A stretch of DNA of 36,538 nucleotides from Lentisphaerota bacterium (GTDB lineage Bacteria > Verrucomicrobiota > Lentisphaeria > Oligosphaerales > JABHEG01). Location: positions 1 through 36,538 of the forward strand of contig JABHEG010000268.1 in assembly GCA_018676675.1 (NCBI GenBank). Direction: 5' to 3'. Positions 8,720 through 16,662 of the stretch are shown here, piece by piece. Under the pieces are notes generated by a model. It had not been told where the DNA came from and made no database searches. It was given only the letters and a program-made list of their open reading frames with translations. Position 1 is the first letter of the stretch. The number at the start of each line of letters is the position of its first letter. The translations under genes and the position numbers were made by a program.

Positions 8720-11197
8720 TCAATCTGCGAGGTCATCCAGGCAGTAGACCTGAACGTCGTCGATATACAGCTTCCCATCGTGCTCAAAGCACTCCGGCAG
8801 CAACCGGACACGGCAGTGATCGATGCGAAGATCGGGTCTGTTGAGTCTGGTATCCATCTTGTCGTCGGGGATCGTGAACGTGATGCTGACCAACTGCCAT
8901 ATACCGGACGAATAGCGTCTCGCGGGGAAGGTCCAGTACTTCGCATTCAGACCTGTTGCCCGGCGCGGCGTCACAAGGAAGCGCAGGCGTTCTTCGCCCT
9001 TGCCTTCCGGAATGAAAGCGCGGCAGGAGAACATGTACGTCTTGCCCGGCGAGACCGGGAAGAGCCCGAAGTCAATCCACATCTGTGGCGGATCGATCAT
9101 CATCGACCGGCTGCCCGTGAAGCTGTGATCCTGCGACAGCGTCCCGTACTTGTGGTTGACGACCTCGTTCGCCGTGGCAGCGTCTTCGAGCGAACCGTTG
9201 GGGACGAGATTGACCAATTCCCCGTTACCGAGCCAGATCATCGTCTGGGCTCGGACCTCTTTGGTGAGCGTCCTGTCGGCAGCAAGCTCTGCCAGTTCCG
9301 TCTTGACACCGGCATCATCCAGGAACGGCGTCACCAGCGACAGATGACGCATGAGACTCGACTTGACCTCACTCCCACCGTGCAAGCGAATATTCTTAAC
9401 GGCAGACGCTCGTTTGAGGGCTCCGTCAGCGTCCGGAACGGCTCTGAGCAGTTCAACCGCGTTGGCGGCGTCTTCAAGTGAGCCGTTTGGCCGGACGATG
9501 CCCGCAAACACGGCCGTCAGGATGTCCCGACAGATCCGGAAATCGCCCATGATCTCTTCCGCGCGCACCTTCCGTTCCGGGGTATCGGCCAAAGCCACGA
9601 CCATTTCCAGAAGAGCGTGACAGTGGTCCAGGTCACCCTTCCTGAGCGCAAGCGTGCAGGAGATGTCGCCCAGCGGCATGTAGATGGAATGGACGTGGCT
9701 GTACCAGTTGGTCTGTTTGAGTTCCGGACGCGCCCAGTAGTCTTCCCAGAACCGATAGAATTCGCGCAGATGCCTGCCCGCTTCAGAGCCGACGGCAACC
9801 GCGCACCAGTTCTCCATGAATGCGTCCGGATCCGTCGTGATGTCCCGGAAAAGCGCGTCGTTGAGTCTCTGGCGCGGACCGTCAAGAGCCGTGAAATCAC
9901 ACATTTCGGGCCCGGCGGCGCGGAGCCCTTTGGCGTGCATCTTGCCGTAGAAATCCGCCTGCCAGCGGAAACAGGGTTTCGGAATGACGACTTGGTACAC
10001 ACCCGGGTAGTAGTCGTGGAATCCGAACATGGTGCTTTTCCGCGACCATTCGTCAACCAGCTTCCATCGTTTGGCCGCCACGTCGTCGTTGAGGTACACC
10101 GCGAGCGACTCGAAACAGAGGGCCGGGCAGATATTCTCGTGCAGGCGGAAGGGAGGCGGGGCTGTCTGTTCGCGGTACGCTGAACCCATGAAAATGACGT
10201 CCGCATGCTCGTGGGCCACCCTCGCAGCAACGTCGTTCGCCCATTTCCAGTACGGTTCTGAATAGTCCCTGTACCCCAGGGAATTGCGTTTCCCGCCGCA
10301 GGCGTTCGTGCAGTCGGCGCATTCGCACATGTGGCCGTTGTCGCCGAAGTTCAGGCCGATGCATCTGACGGACGGATCTGCGCGGAGCCGTTCGAGAACG
10401 TTCTCCACGGCTATGTCGACCGTCGCCTGTTGGCTGAAACACGGACTCCAGGCGCTGAAGACTCCGGAACGCACATTCTCCTTGGTGTAAGCGCCTTCCG
10501 GGAACAGCTTCTTGCCGCCGATGGTCGGCAGGATCGCTTCCGGCCACTTGTCCGGCGCGTACTTCTTCGCCGGAAAAATGTCCAGCGCAATGTTGTGGGA
10601 GCCTGCTGCGGGCGACGTCTTGCCGTAGTGGAACTGCCTGAACTCAATATGGTTGATGCCGCCGCTGCCGCTGAACCTCCGTTCCACCGGCAGTGATGGC
10701 ATGAAACGGACTTCTCGGGCGGGAACCCGGAGGATTGCGGATGCCGGATAGTCCACCCATGTGCGGTTCGACCGGTTGCCCCCAAGCAGGTAGGTGATGC
10801 GCCCGTGCTTTTCCAGAATGTGCATGAGCGCCCACCAGACCGATCGCTCGGACCCCTTGATTCTCATGGTGCCCGCCTCGGGAAAGGCAATCTCAAAAGC
10901 GTCGTCCTGTGCCCAGGGCATCTCCTCGACCCGAATCACGACACGGTTGAGGCCGGGCTCCGTTCGCCTGCCGACCGGGAGCCGACAGCCCGTGGACCTT
11001 TCCAGTTCGTCGTTGAACGTCTTCAGGTCGCCACGTACCTTTGCCGGCAGATCAGACGCCACAACAAAGGCCGCCGAGGGTTGATTGTCCTTGACAAGGA
11101 GAATCGCGCCCGCCGGAAGCGAGCGGGTGCTGCGGCAACCGGTAACGGCGATAGCCACGAGTAACGTCGCGCGTAAGAGAGCTGTCACGTGTTTCAT
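8720..11197 (-). CDS. DUF4838 (alpha-glucuronidase-like) lipoprotein with C-terminal carbohydrate-binding jelly roll
   Basis: 825 residues from the ATG at 11197, chosen because AAGGTG lies 9 bases upstream and because it gives a lipoprotein signal (MKHVTALLRATLLVAIAVTG then Cys21). The frame stays open 70 codons further upstream, but that part is E-element sequence. Residues about 40-150 form the GH67-like N-terminal domain (FVVASDLPAKVRGDLKTFND). The central barrel carries the Cys-rich GDNGHMCECADC (285-296), a hallmark of DUF4838 proteins. About 665-825 is a CBM4/9-like jelly roll (LVPNGSLEDAATANEV ... LYIDDVQVYC). Likely outer-face enzyme acting on uronic-acid-containing glycan; activity is not established for the family. 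A truncated relative lies immediately upstream. Confidence 0.8.
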   Translation of the reverse strand: MKHVTALLRATLLVAIAVTGCRSTRSLPAGAILLVKDNQPSAAFVVASDLPAKVRGDLKTFNDELERSTGCRLPVGRRTEPGLNRVVIRVEEMPWAQDDAFEIAFPEAGTMRIKGSERSVWWALMHILEKHGRITYLLGGNRSNRTWVDYPASAILRVPAREVRFMPSLPVERRFSGSGGINHIEFRQFHYGKTSPAAGSHNIALDIFPAKKYAPDKWPEAILPTIGGKKLFPEGAYTKENVRSGVFSAWSPCFSQQATVDIAVENVLERLRADPSVRCIGLNFGDNGHMCECADCTNACGGKRNSLGYRDYSEPYWKWANDVAARVAHEHADVIFMGSAYREQTAPPPFRLHENICPALCFESLAVYLNDDVAAKRWKLVDEWSRKSTMFGFHDYYPGVYQVVIPKPCFRWQADFYGKMHAKGLRAAGPEMCDFTALDGPRQRLNDALFRDITTDPDAFMENWCAVAVGSEAGRHLREFYRFWEDYWARPELKQTNWYSHVHSIYMPLGDISCTLALRKGDLDHCHALLEMVVALADTPERKVRAEEIMGDFRICRDILTAVFAGIVRPNGSLEDAANAVELLRAVPDADGALKRASAVKNIRLHGGSEVKSSLMRHLSLVTPFLDDAGVKTELAELAADRTLTKEVRAQTMIWLGNGELVNLVPNGSLEDAATANEVVNHKYGTLSQDHSFTGSRSMMIDPPQMWIDFGLFPVSPGKTYMFSCRAFIPEGKGEERLRFLVTPRRATGLNAKYWTFPARRYSSGIWQLVSITFTIPDDKMDTRLNRPDLRIDHCRVRLLPECFEHDGKLYIDDVQVYCLDDLAD

Positions 11198-11306
11198 CTG
11201 GCACACCTTGCAGATGGGCATATGCCGTCCGTTGCGTAGCGATGGCGCTGCGGATGCCGATGTTGTGGAGCGCCAACGCCGGTTGCTCGGGCTCGTTGAC
11301 TGAGGA

Positions 11307-11405
11307 GGAAATTGCTTCCCGGCGGCGGGGTTAAGATAGCGCCGCTGGAGGGGATGGCACTGAATCTGAGCCGTGGTTGTGGTGCGGAAGCCCCCGAGTG
11401 GTGCC
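11307..11405 (-). repeat. E-type dispersed intergenic element, copy 2
   Basis: On the minus strand it begins GGCACCACTCGGGGGCTTCC, passes CGCTATCTT and ends CCGGGAAGCAATTTCC at 11307. It spans 99 bases, the same as the hairpin-arm-to-end part of copy 1. It starts within the coding region of the truncated DUF4838-like stub and ends 110 bases before the intact DUF4838 start codon. Confidence 0.6.
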
Positions 11406-11597
11406 AACCCGGAATTCCGCTCCGGTGATCCGCTTTAGGTATGAGGCCAGCTCCACCGCAACGGTCTTTTCGGCGGGAGTCGGTTCTTCTCCCACCACGA
11501 TGACCGCGCGGGACTGTTCCGCCTGAGCCAGAGTCAATGCGTGGGCGACTGCGGTGCCCAGCAGGAGGAGGATGCTCAAACATACCATCCGGTCCAT
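11331..11597 (-). pseudogene. Truncated 5' stub of a DUF4838/alpha-glucuronidase-like secreted protein
   Basis: An 88-codon frame starts at 11597 (GGAG about 10 bases upstream), 42 bases after the stop of the 1321-residue gene. It encodes a clear signal peptide (MDRMVCLSILLLLGTAVAHA) followed by the N-terminal domain typical of DUF4838 proteins (VVGEEPTPAEKTVAVELAS, then ITGAEF). Homology stops after about 65 residues, exactly where the E-type element begins (11405). The last about 24 codons (GLPHHNHGSDSVPSPPAALS) are element sequence. Members of this family are normally 600-900 residues, so this is a decayed 5' fragment. It sits just upstream of an intact family member, consistent with replacement or a collapsed tandem duplication. 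Confidence 0.65.
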
Positions 11598-11638
11598 GGC
11601 CTGGGTCTCCATTGTTGACAGATAGGACAGAAAGAGGC

Positions 11639-14600
11639 CTACCACTTCGGGTCGCCGTGGGCCAGCAGCCAGTAGCGCCAGTCCGTCACGAGCCTCCACG
11701 CACGCGCCGGGTTCCCGGTCGCCATCGCTTGATCGACCAACCGTAGATGGCCTTCCAGGAAGGCGCGGTCAGCCTGATCGAGGACCGTAGTCCCGTCAAG
11801 ACGCGTGCGTCCCAGCGACGCCAGGGAGCGCAGATGGTCGAGATCCTCCGACGAAACCGGCTCGGCTTCATACGCTGACACCCGTGCACCGGCCGCAGGC
11901 ACACGGAAGGCGGCCACGCCGTAGGGCGCAAGCCGGATCGGGAGTTCACTCGTGGCCCCCCTGGTGCGCGTGCGAACCAGTTCCTCCGTGACAAGGTCGG
12001 CAACGTCCCCGGCACCCGAGAGGGTAAGCGTCCCCTGCACGGCCCAGTAGGTCGGGTTCGCAACATAGAAGAGAAGCCCCTCCCGGGTCTGGAGGCAGCG
12101 GATGGCCAGTTCCGTGTCGATGCCCGTCTCGAGTACAGGCTGGAAGCGCTCCGCGGGCAGCGCGCGAAAAACGCGGATGAACTCGCGCATGGCTTGCTCG
12201 TTGCCGGTCATGCGGCTCACGTGCGAGAAACCCCAGAGAACGATCTGCGGGTCCCCGCCGATAAGACCCAGCGTAAAAGGCTCGCGCGCCCAGTCGCCGA
12301 CGGCGTGGGCCTGGGGTGTCGACTGGAAGGTGTAGGCCCAACCCTCGCGCTCGGGCATGACATAGGGGAAGCGTTCGACTTCCTCCCAGTGGTGCATGAT
12401 CATCTGGCTGCGCCGGGATCCGGACGCGAACGCTCTGTAGGGCGCCTCCTCGGCCATGAGCGACCAGCCACAAGCGTAGCCAGGCAACCGTCGTTCGGCG
12501 CGATACCGCAGTGGCGCTCCGTACATCCAATGGGTGACGTAGATCCCTTCCTCTCCTTCGAAGAGTTTCGGGGCCCAGCCGGCCCGGCCAAGGAAGTCGT
12601 CAAAGCCCAGCCCCGACGCCTTCCACATGGTTGCATGCGGCATGTCCACATATTGGCTCGCCAGCAGGTCGTAGTCCTCGCGATGACTGCGGATGCGGTC
12701 ACGCACGGCACGGAAGAAATCGCGCATCTTCTTACACCGCCACTGTACCCACCTGTCCTGCATCGCGGGCGCCGTCAGGAATGCGTGGCGCTTACCGAAA
12801 CGTCCCGGGTCGTCGGCCGCGCCGGGCACCACCGCGCCCGTTTCCTGCGCGAAACGGGCCACGGTCGCGTCGTCGTAACTGACCGCCAGCCAGTCGAAAG
12901 GCTCGGAGAGCCGGCGCCGGTTGTAGCGCTTCATGGGAGACAGGGTCGGGATCGAGAAACTCCCTCCCATGTACGCGGTCCAGTTGAAGCCGAGAACACC
13001 CGGCACATCCTTGAGCGCCCACGCAAACTCGTCGGCCACGCGTAGCATCATGTCCTCAACCTTGGGATGCAGGAAGTTGAGGTCTTTCACCTGGGCGCCG
13101 TCCTTGTCGACCAGGTAGTACGTGTCCTGTCCGGCCTGCACGTCCGGGTCGCTGCGCCCGGACTCTCGGGCCTCCCGGAGCGTCGTCTGCGTGATGAACT
13201 CCACGCTCGGCAGACTGCGGACATCGTTGACCGAAAGAACACGCACGGCCAGGGCGCGGAGGTCGTCGGTCAGTCGGTCGGTGTCGACACCCGGTCGGCC
13301 GGGCAGAACCGGGGTGTGGTCCTGGTACTGCCAGGCGCCCATGGCATTGAGGTTTTCGCCCGTGAAACGACTGTAACGGACATAGGCTTCGCACGTGTCC
13401 AGCCGCCTGAGCAGACGTTTGCAGACTTGCCCGACCGGCCGGGTGTCGAGCGTCGCGCGATGCCACTTGTACGCCTCCTGGCGGTCCACAGGGGTGGGTT
13501 CGCGGTGAATGCCCAGCATCGAGCCAAAGGCGTTGCCGGGATTCAGGTTCTCGGTGAGGATGCCGAGGAATCGCTCACCCGACTGCCGGCCGGCCAGGGC
13601 GGGAAGGTCGTTCTTGATGCGGTAGAACCGGATGGCCGACGCGGCCGCGGTCGAGCCCTTCTGTATGTTGATGACGTTCACCGCATGCGGCCCCGGCCCC
13701 GGCCGGTAAAGGAACTCCATGGTGCGCATCTTGCCGGAGACCGGGAACTTGAAACCCGTGATGACCGCCGGACACTGGCGGGCGTAGGAGACCTTGCCCC
13801 GCCAGCGCGAGGTGCAGGAGACACCCATCCAACGCTCGCGGTCATCGGGGTAGTCCACCTCGATGCGGTACCAGTCGAAGGGGTGCTCGAATGTCACTTT
13901 GTAGGAGAACTGCGCGCCCCAGGGCTTCCGTGTCTCGCGGTAGACCAGGCCATTCTTGCGCGTGACAATCGGGTCGGGCACGGGCTGCTTGGGCGTTTGG
14001 TCAAAGCCCTGACTGCGCGTCGCCAGGTGCTCACCCGTCGCCTCAAGCCAAGGGCAACTGTCGGGTTCTGTGCAGTCGATCGTCGCTTCGAGCTCGCAGT
14101 CCATCCCCTCGTCGTAGCCTGCACCGCGGGTCTCGCGCTGGGCAAGGTGGCCGTAGACGACGAACGGCTCCGGAATGTGCGCTTCGGGCTCTTCACCGTC
14201 GCGACGAAGCTCCGCGCTGAGCGTATAGACGCCCCGCTCGAATCGCCCCAAGTCGAGTCGGAAGACCAGGCTCCCATCCTCACGCGTGAATTGGGCGGCC
14301 GTTCCCTGGGCCGGGACGTCCGCCCCGCTCAGGGGCTCAAAGCCATCCCATGTTGCGCGGAGGACTCTCCAGCCCACGCGCGGATTCCCGGCCGCCAGGC
14401 CGGCGGGCACTCGCGCCCGCATCGTCACCGATCCACTGTCGGGGTAGTAGAAGCCGTTGTCCTTCGGGTTATCCAGAAGGAGACGGCCGTCAGCAGCCGG
14501 GCGTTCGGTGTTCTGCTTGTACTCGAAATACCAGTAAGGCTTCATGCGCGGCGACCCGCCCTCGGGATTCCCCTTGACGGACAACGGTCTGAAATCCGCA

Positions 14601-15604
14601 CCCCCACCCGCTTGCGCCCACCCGTCGCGTGGGGTTTCCAGTCGCCACGCCCAGCTTTTGTCCGTGTCGATCATGACGACCGTGCCGTCAGTCATGACGA
14701 TGCGCGCCTGGAGGTAGATATTGGGCGGATACTGACCCTCCCGTCGCCCCTCGACGGCGATGCAGTTGACTCTTCCCGGTATGAGAAAGGGCTTGAGATC
14801 GACAGGATGGGTCCAGTACATCATGGCGCCCCTGTTCGTGGGTCGTGGTCGGATCACGCTCCTGTCAGGGACCTTCTGCCCATTCACATAGACGAGTGTC
14901 ATGTAGCCCGGCGAGGCGTTCGCCCGCCAGACCGTGCCGGCCGGAAGAGTGAACTCCTTCCGGAACCAGCCGTGATGCATACGGCGCACACAGCGAAGGT
15001 CCTCGATCTCGAAGACTGCACCCTCGCCGCCGTTAATGACCAAGTCCAGCCCGTCGGCCTTACCCATGCCTTTCCATCCCGCCGGGCTGGGACGGTTGAT
15101 GTTCAGCGTCTCGACCTCTCCGGGCCGGAGGGTCTGCAACCATCTCATCCGCGCCTTCTCGCGCTTGCCGGCCAAAGTCACGTAGGTCCCCCACGTGCTG
15201 GGCTTCCCGCCAATCTGGCGGACCTTGATCACAACCTGGAAACTCTCGTCCCAGAGCGCGGGCACCCCCATCCCACCCGCCTTCCGGCCGGTGTTCCCCC
15301 AGTGGAGAACGCTACGGTTGCGGCTCTCCGCAAACGAAAACCGAAGCACCTTTCCGCCCATGAGTTCCCACTGCTCGATCTTCGCCCCGCGGTGGAAGAG
15401 TGCGAGGCTCTCGTCGGCACTTGAGGGAACCGTCTCCACGTTCTGAGGCACGATGAAATGCTGCGCGCGAAAGAGCTCGCGCATGGTGGGCCCGACCTCG
15501 ACCGCGCCGTTCCCCTGTTCCCCAAATGCGGCCGCCACCAAGACGAAGAGCGCGGTGCCCGCACAAACGCAAGCTGCGCACGAAGATCTGCATCTTGTGT
15601 TCAT
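11639..15604 (-). CDS. Large secreted multi-domain putative glycoside hydrolase, family not recognised
   Basis: 1321 residues from the ATG at 15604, supported by a strong SD (GGAGGAGAT) 6 bases upstream and a signal peptide (about 1-28, TALFVLVAAAFG). The frame extends 45 codons upstream through an E element, which I exclude. The N-terminal part (about 30-600) is beta-rich: one segment about 210-340 (WFRKEF, VYVNGQ, INCIAVEG-like) resembles the sugar-binding jelly roll of GH2/GH78 enzymes, and a second Ig/jelly-roll region lies at about 350-600. The middle (about 650-1130: VLGFNWTAYMGG, YDLLASQYVDMPHATM, APLRYRAERRLPGYACGWS) reads as a TIM barrel, followed by a small C-terminal beta domain (LLFYVANPTYWAVQGTLTL). 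No catalytic pair could be fixed. Likely exported polysaccharide-degrading enzyme. Confidence 0.7.
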   Translation of the reverse strand: MNTRCRSSCAACVCAGTALFVLVAAAFGEQGNGAVEVGPTMRELFRAQHFIVPQNVETVPSSADESLALFHRGAKIEQWELMGGKVLRFSFAESRNRSVLHWGNTGRKAGGMGVPALWDESFQVVIKVRQIGGKPSTWGTYVTLAGKREKARMRWLQTLRPGEVETLNINRPSPAGWKGMGKADGLDLVINGGEGAVFEIEDLRCVRRMHHGWFRKEFTLPAGTVWRANASPGYMTLVYVNGQKVPDRSVIRPRPTNRGAMMYWTHPVDLKPFLIPGRVNCIAVEGRREGQYPPNIYLQARIVMTDGTVVMIDTDKSWAWRLETPRDGWAQAGGGADFRPLSVKGNPEGGSPRMKPYWYFEYKQNTERPAADGRLLLDNPKDNGFYYPDSGSVTMRARVPAGLAAGNPRVGWRVLRATWDGFEPLSGADVPAQGTAAQFTREDGSLVFRLDLGRFERGVYTLSAELRRDGEEPEAHIPEPFVVYGHLAQRETRGAGYDEGMDCELEATIDCTEPDSCPWLEATGEHLATRSQGFDQTPKQPVPDPIVTRKNGLVYRETRKPWGAQFSYKVTFEHPFDWYRIEVDYPDDRERWMGVSCTSRWRGKVSYARQCPAVITGFKFPVSGKMRTMEFLYRPGPGPHAVNVINIQKGSTAAASAIRFYRIKNDLPALAGRQSGERFLGILTENLNPGNAFGSMLGIHREPTPVDRQEAYKWHRATLDTRPVGQVCKRLLRRLDTCEAYVRYSRFTGENLNAMGAWQYQDHTPVLPGRPGVDTDRLTDDLRALAVRVLSVNDVRSLPSVEFITQTTLREARESGRSDPDVQAGQDTYYLVDKDGAQVKDLNFLHPKVEDMMLRVADEFAWALKDVPGVLGFNWTAYMGGSFSIPTLSPMKRYNRRRLSEPFDWLAVSYDDATVARFAQETGAVVPGAADDPGRFGKRHAFLTAPAMQDRWVQWRCKKMRDFFRAVRDRIRSHREDYDLLASQYVDMPHATMWKASGLGFDDFLGRAGWAPKLFEGEEGIYVTHWMYGAPLRYRAERRLPGYACGWSLMAEEAPYRAFASGSRRSQMIMHHWEEVERFPYVMPEREGWAYTFQSTPQAHAVGDWAREPFTLGLIGGDPQIVLWGFSHVSRMTGNEQAMREFIRVFRALPAERFQPVLETGIDTELAIRCLQTREGLLFYVANPTYWAVQGTLTLSGAGDVADLVTEELVRTRTRGATSELPIRLAPYGVAAFRVPAAGARVSAYEAEPVSSEDLDHLRSLASLGRTRLDGTTVLDQADRAFLEGHLRLVDQAMATGNPARAWRLVTDWRYWLLAHGDPKW

Positions 15605-15665
15605 CCTGATCTCCTCCAGATCAGCCCACACACGTGAACTTGCACTCTCTGTCCTGAATCTATCA

Positions 15666-15855
15666 GGAAATTGCTTCCCGGCCACGGGAGGAGAACAGCG
15701 CCGCAGTCGAAGGCTTGGTCCGATCATTGGCAGAAGCACACAAAGTCACGAAATAGGACCGCCCCCCCCCGGATTCCCGCTTGGGGATTGTGACGCCCAA
15801 CTTCCCGCCCTGCCCCCTGCCCGGGCCGGCCCGTCGGCCCGGGCAGGGGGCAGGG
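15666..15855 (-). repeat. E-type dispersed intergenic element, copy 3
   Basis: On the minus strand: a 21-bp-stem hairpin (15855-15808), then GCGGGAATCCGGG and GTCCTATTTC (15779-15750), then GCGGCGCTGTTCTCC and the end GGCCGGGAAGCAATTTCC (15683-15666). It shares both motif blocks with copy 1, but the hairpin lies before rather than between them. It overlaps the 3' part of the truncated BNR gene and ends 62 bases before the start of the 1321-residue gene. Confidence 0.6.
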
Positions 15856-16518
15856 AAGGCCAAAGCCGGCCCGTTTCCACTGGCATTTGCCCCATCTTTC
15901 GGCTGCCGCAAGGAGGCGACCACTGCGTAGAGCGATCGGGGCGGTATCATTGGTGTTGCCCAGACGGACGAGGGCCCGCCGGGCCCACGTTCGGCCATCG
16001 TCTCTACTGGTGTAGAGATGGTTGTCGCGCGCATCCGGCGACGGCCAAGTGTAGATGCACACGCCCAGTTCACCGTCCGAGAGCCGGATGATGTCTCCGA
16101 ACGGGATCAGGCGCTCGTCTTCCGTGGACGGCGGCTCGACCCCATCGCTCTGGGTCCAGGTCTGCCCGCCATCTGTCGAGCGACAGACCCACGTGGGCAG
16201 GACTACGCCCTCGTGGAGGTCGGAGTAGTCCCCCATCGGGTTGCGCTTACTCCAGCCGGCGGCAAGGACGACCAAGTCCCCGCTGTGGGTCAGGCCCGCT
16301 GCCACATTCATGCGATTGGTGGTGGGCTCATGGGGCGCGGGTATCCCGCGCAGTTGCCAGGTCCTGCCTTCGTCCCCGCTCGCCCAGCACTCCACATCGC
16401 CTTCCCAGCCCCCATGGGTCGGTTGGTTGAAGATGGTCGCCACCACTGTCCCATCGGGCAGATGCGTCAGAATCGGCCAGGCACAGACATTGTCGACTGC
16501 GATGTACCTCTCACTCAT
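15724..16518 (-). pseudogene. C-terminally truncated BNR/Asp-box sialidase-like gene
   Basis: 264 codons from the ATG at 16518 (GGAGGT 7 bases upstream). Three Asp boxes are clear: SGDEGRTW (47-54), STDGGQTW (114-121), SRDDGRTW (171-178). After APIALRSGRLLAAAERWG (193-210) propeller homology ends. The remaining about 50 codons read through the GC hairpin and E element, finishing AVLFRDFVCFCQ. Complete single-propeller relatives have about 330-400 residues, so the last two to three blades are missing. No signal peptide. It is divergent from the sulfatase. Whether the truncated protein is made is unknown; I treat it as a broken gene. Confidence 0.65.
15808..15855. repeat. Perfect 21-bp GC-rich hairpin
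   Basis: Arms 15808-15828 and 15835-15855 are perfect reverse complements (left arm begins CCCTGCCCCC and ends CGGGCCG) with a 6-base loop GCCCGT. It is read through as ..CPLPGPTGRPGQGAG.. in the truncated BNR frame, an unnatural sequence for that protein. No poly-T follows, so it is more like a palindromic mobile repeat than an intrinsic terminator. Confidence 0.75.
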
Positions 16519-16662
16519 CTCGGACCTCCGGTTTGGTATGCTGTCAGCCTAGCCGGTGCCCGTCGGCATGCAAGGTGCCGCGTGTTGTCGGGAAGTGGTG
16601 TGAGACCTCAGCAGAGGGCATCGTGGGTGGAGTCACGACCCGGAGAGCTGGTAAGAGGCATC
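16519..16662. promoter_or_regulatory. Divergent promoter region between BNR stub and sulfatase
   Basis: 144 bases separate the two divergent start codons. It contains the SD of the minus gene (GGAGGT, 16523-16532 area) and an AGAGG SD before the sulfatase GTG. Promoter boxes could not be placed with confidence. The arrangement suggests the BNR protein and the sulfatase were once co-regulated. Confidence 0.45.

Noticed and set aside
13067..15424. 785-codon open frame on the plus strand opposite the 1321-residue enzyme
   Set aside because: It is antisense to a gene with a signal peptide, strong SD and barrel-like strands; its composition is typical of the reverse frame of GC-rich coding DNA.
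16018..16662. N-terminal extension of the sulfatase by 215 codons
   Set aside because: The extension overlaps the divergent BNR gene antisense and has no homology. The GTG at 16663 has an SD and sits exactly at the family's N-terminus.
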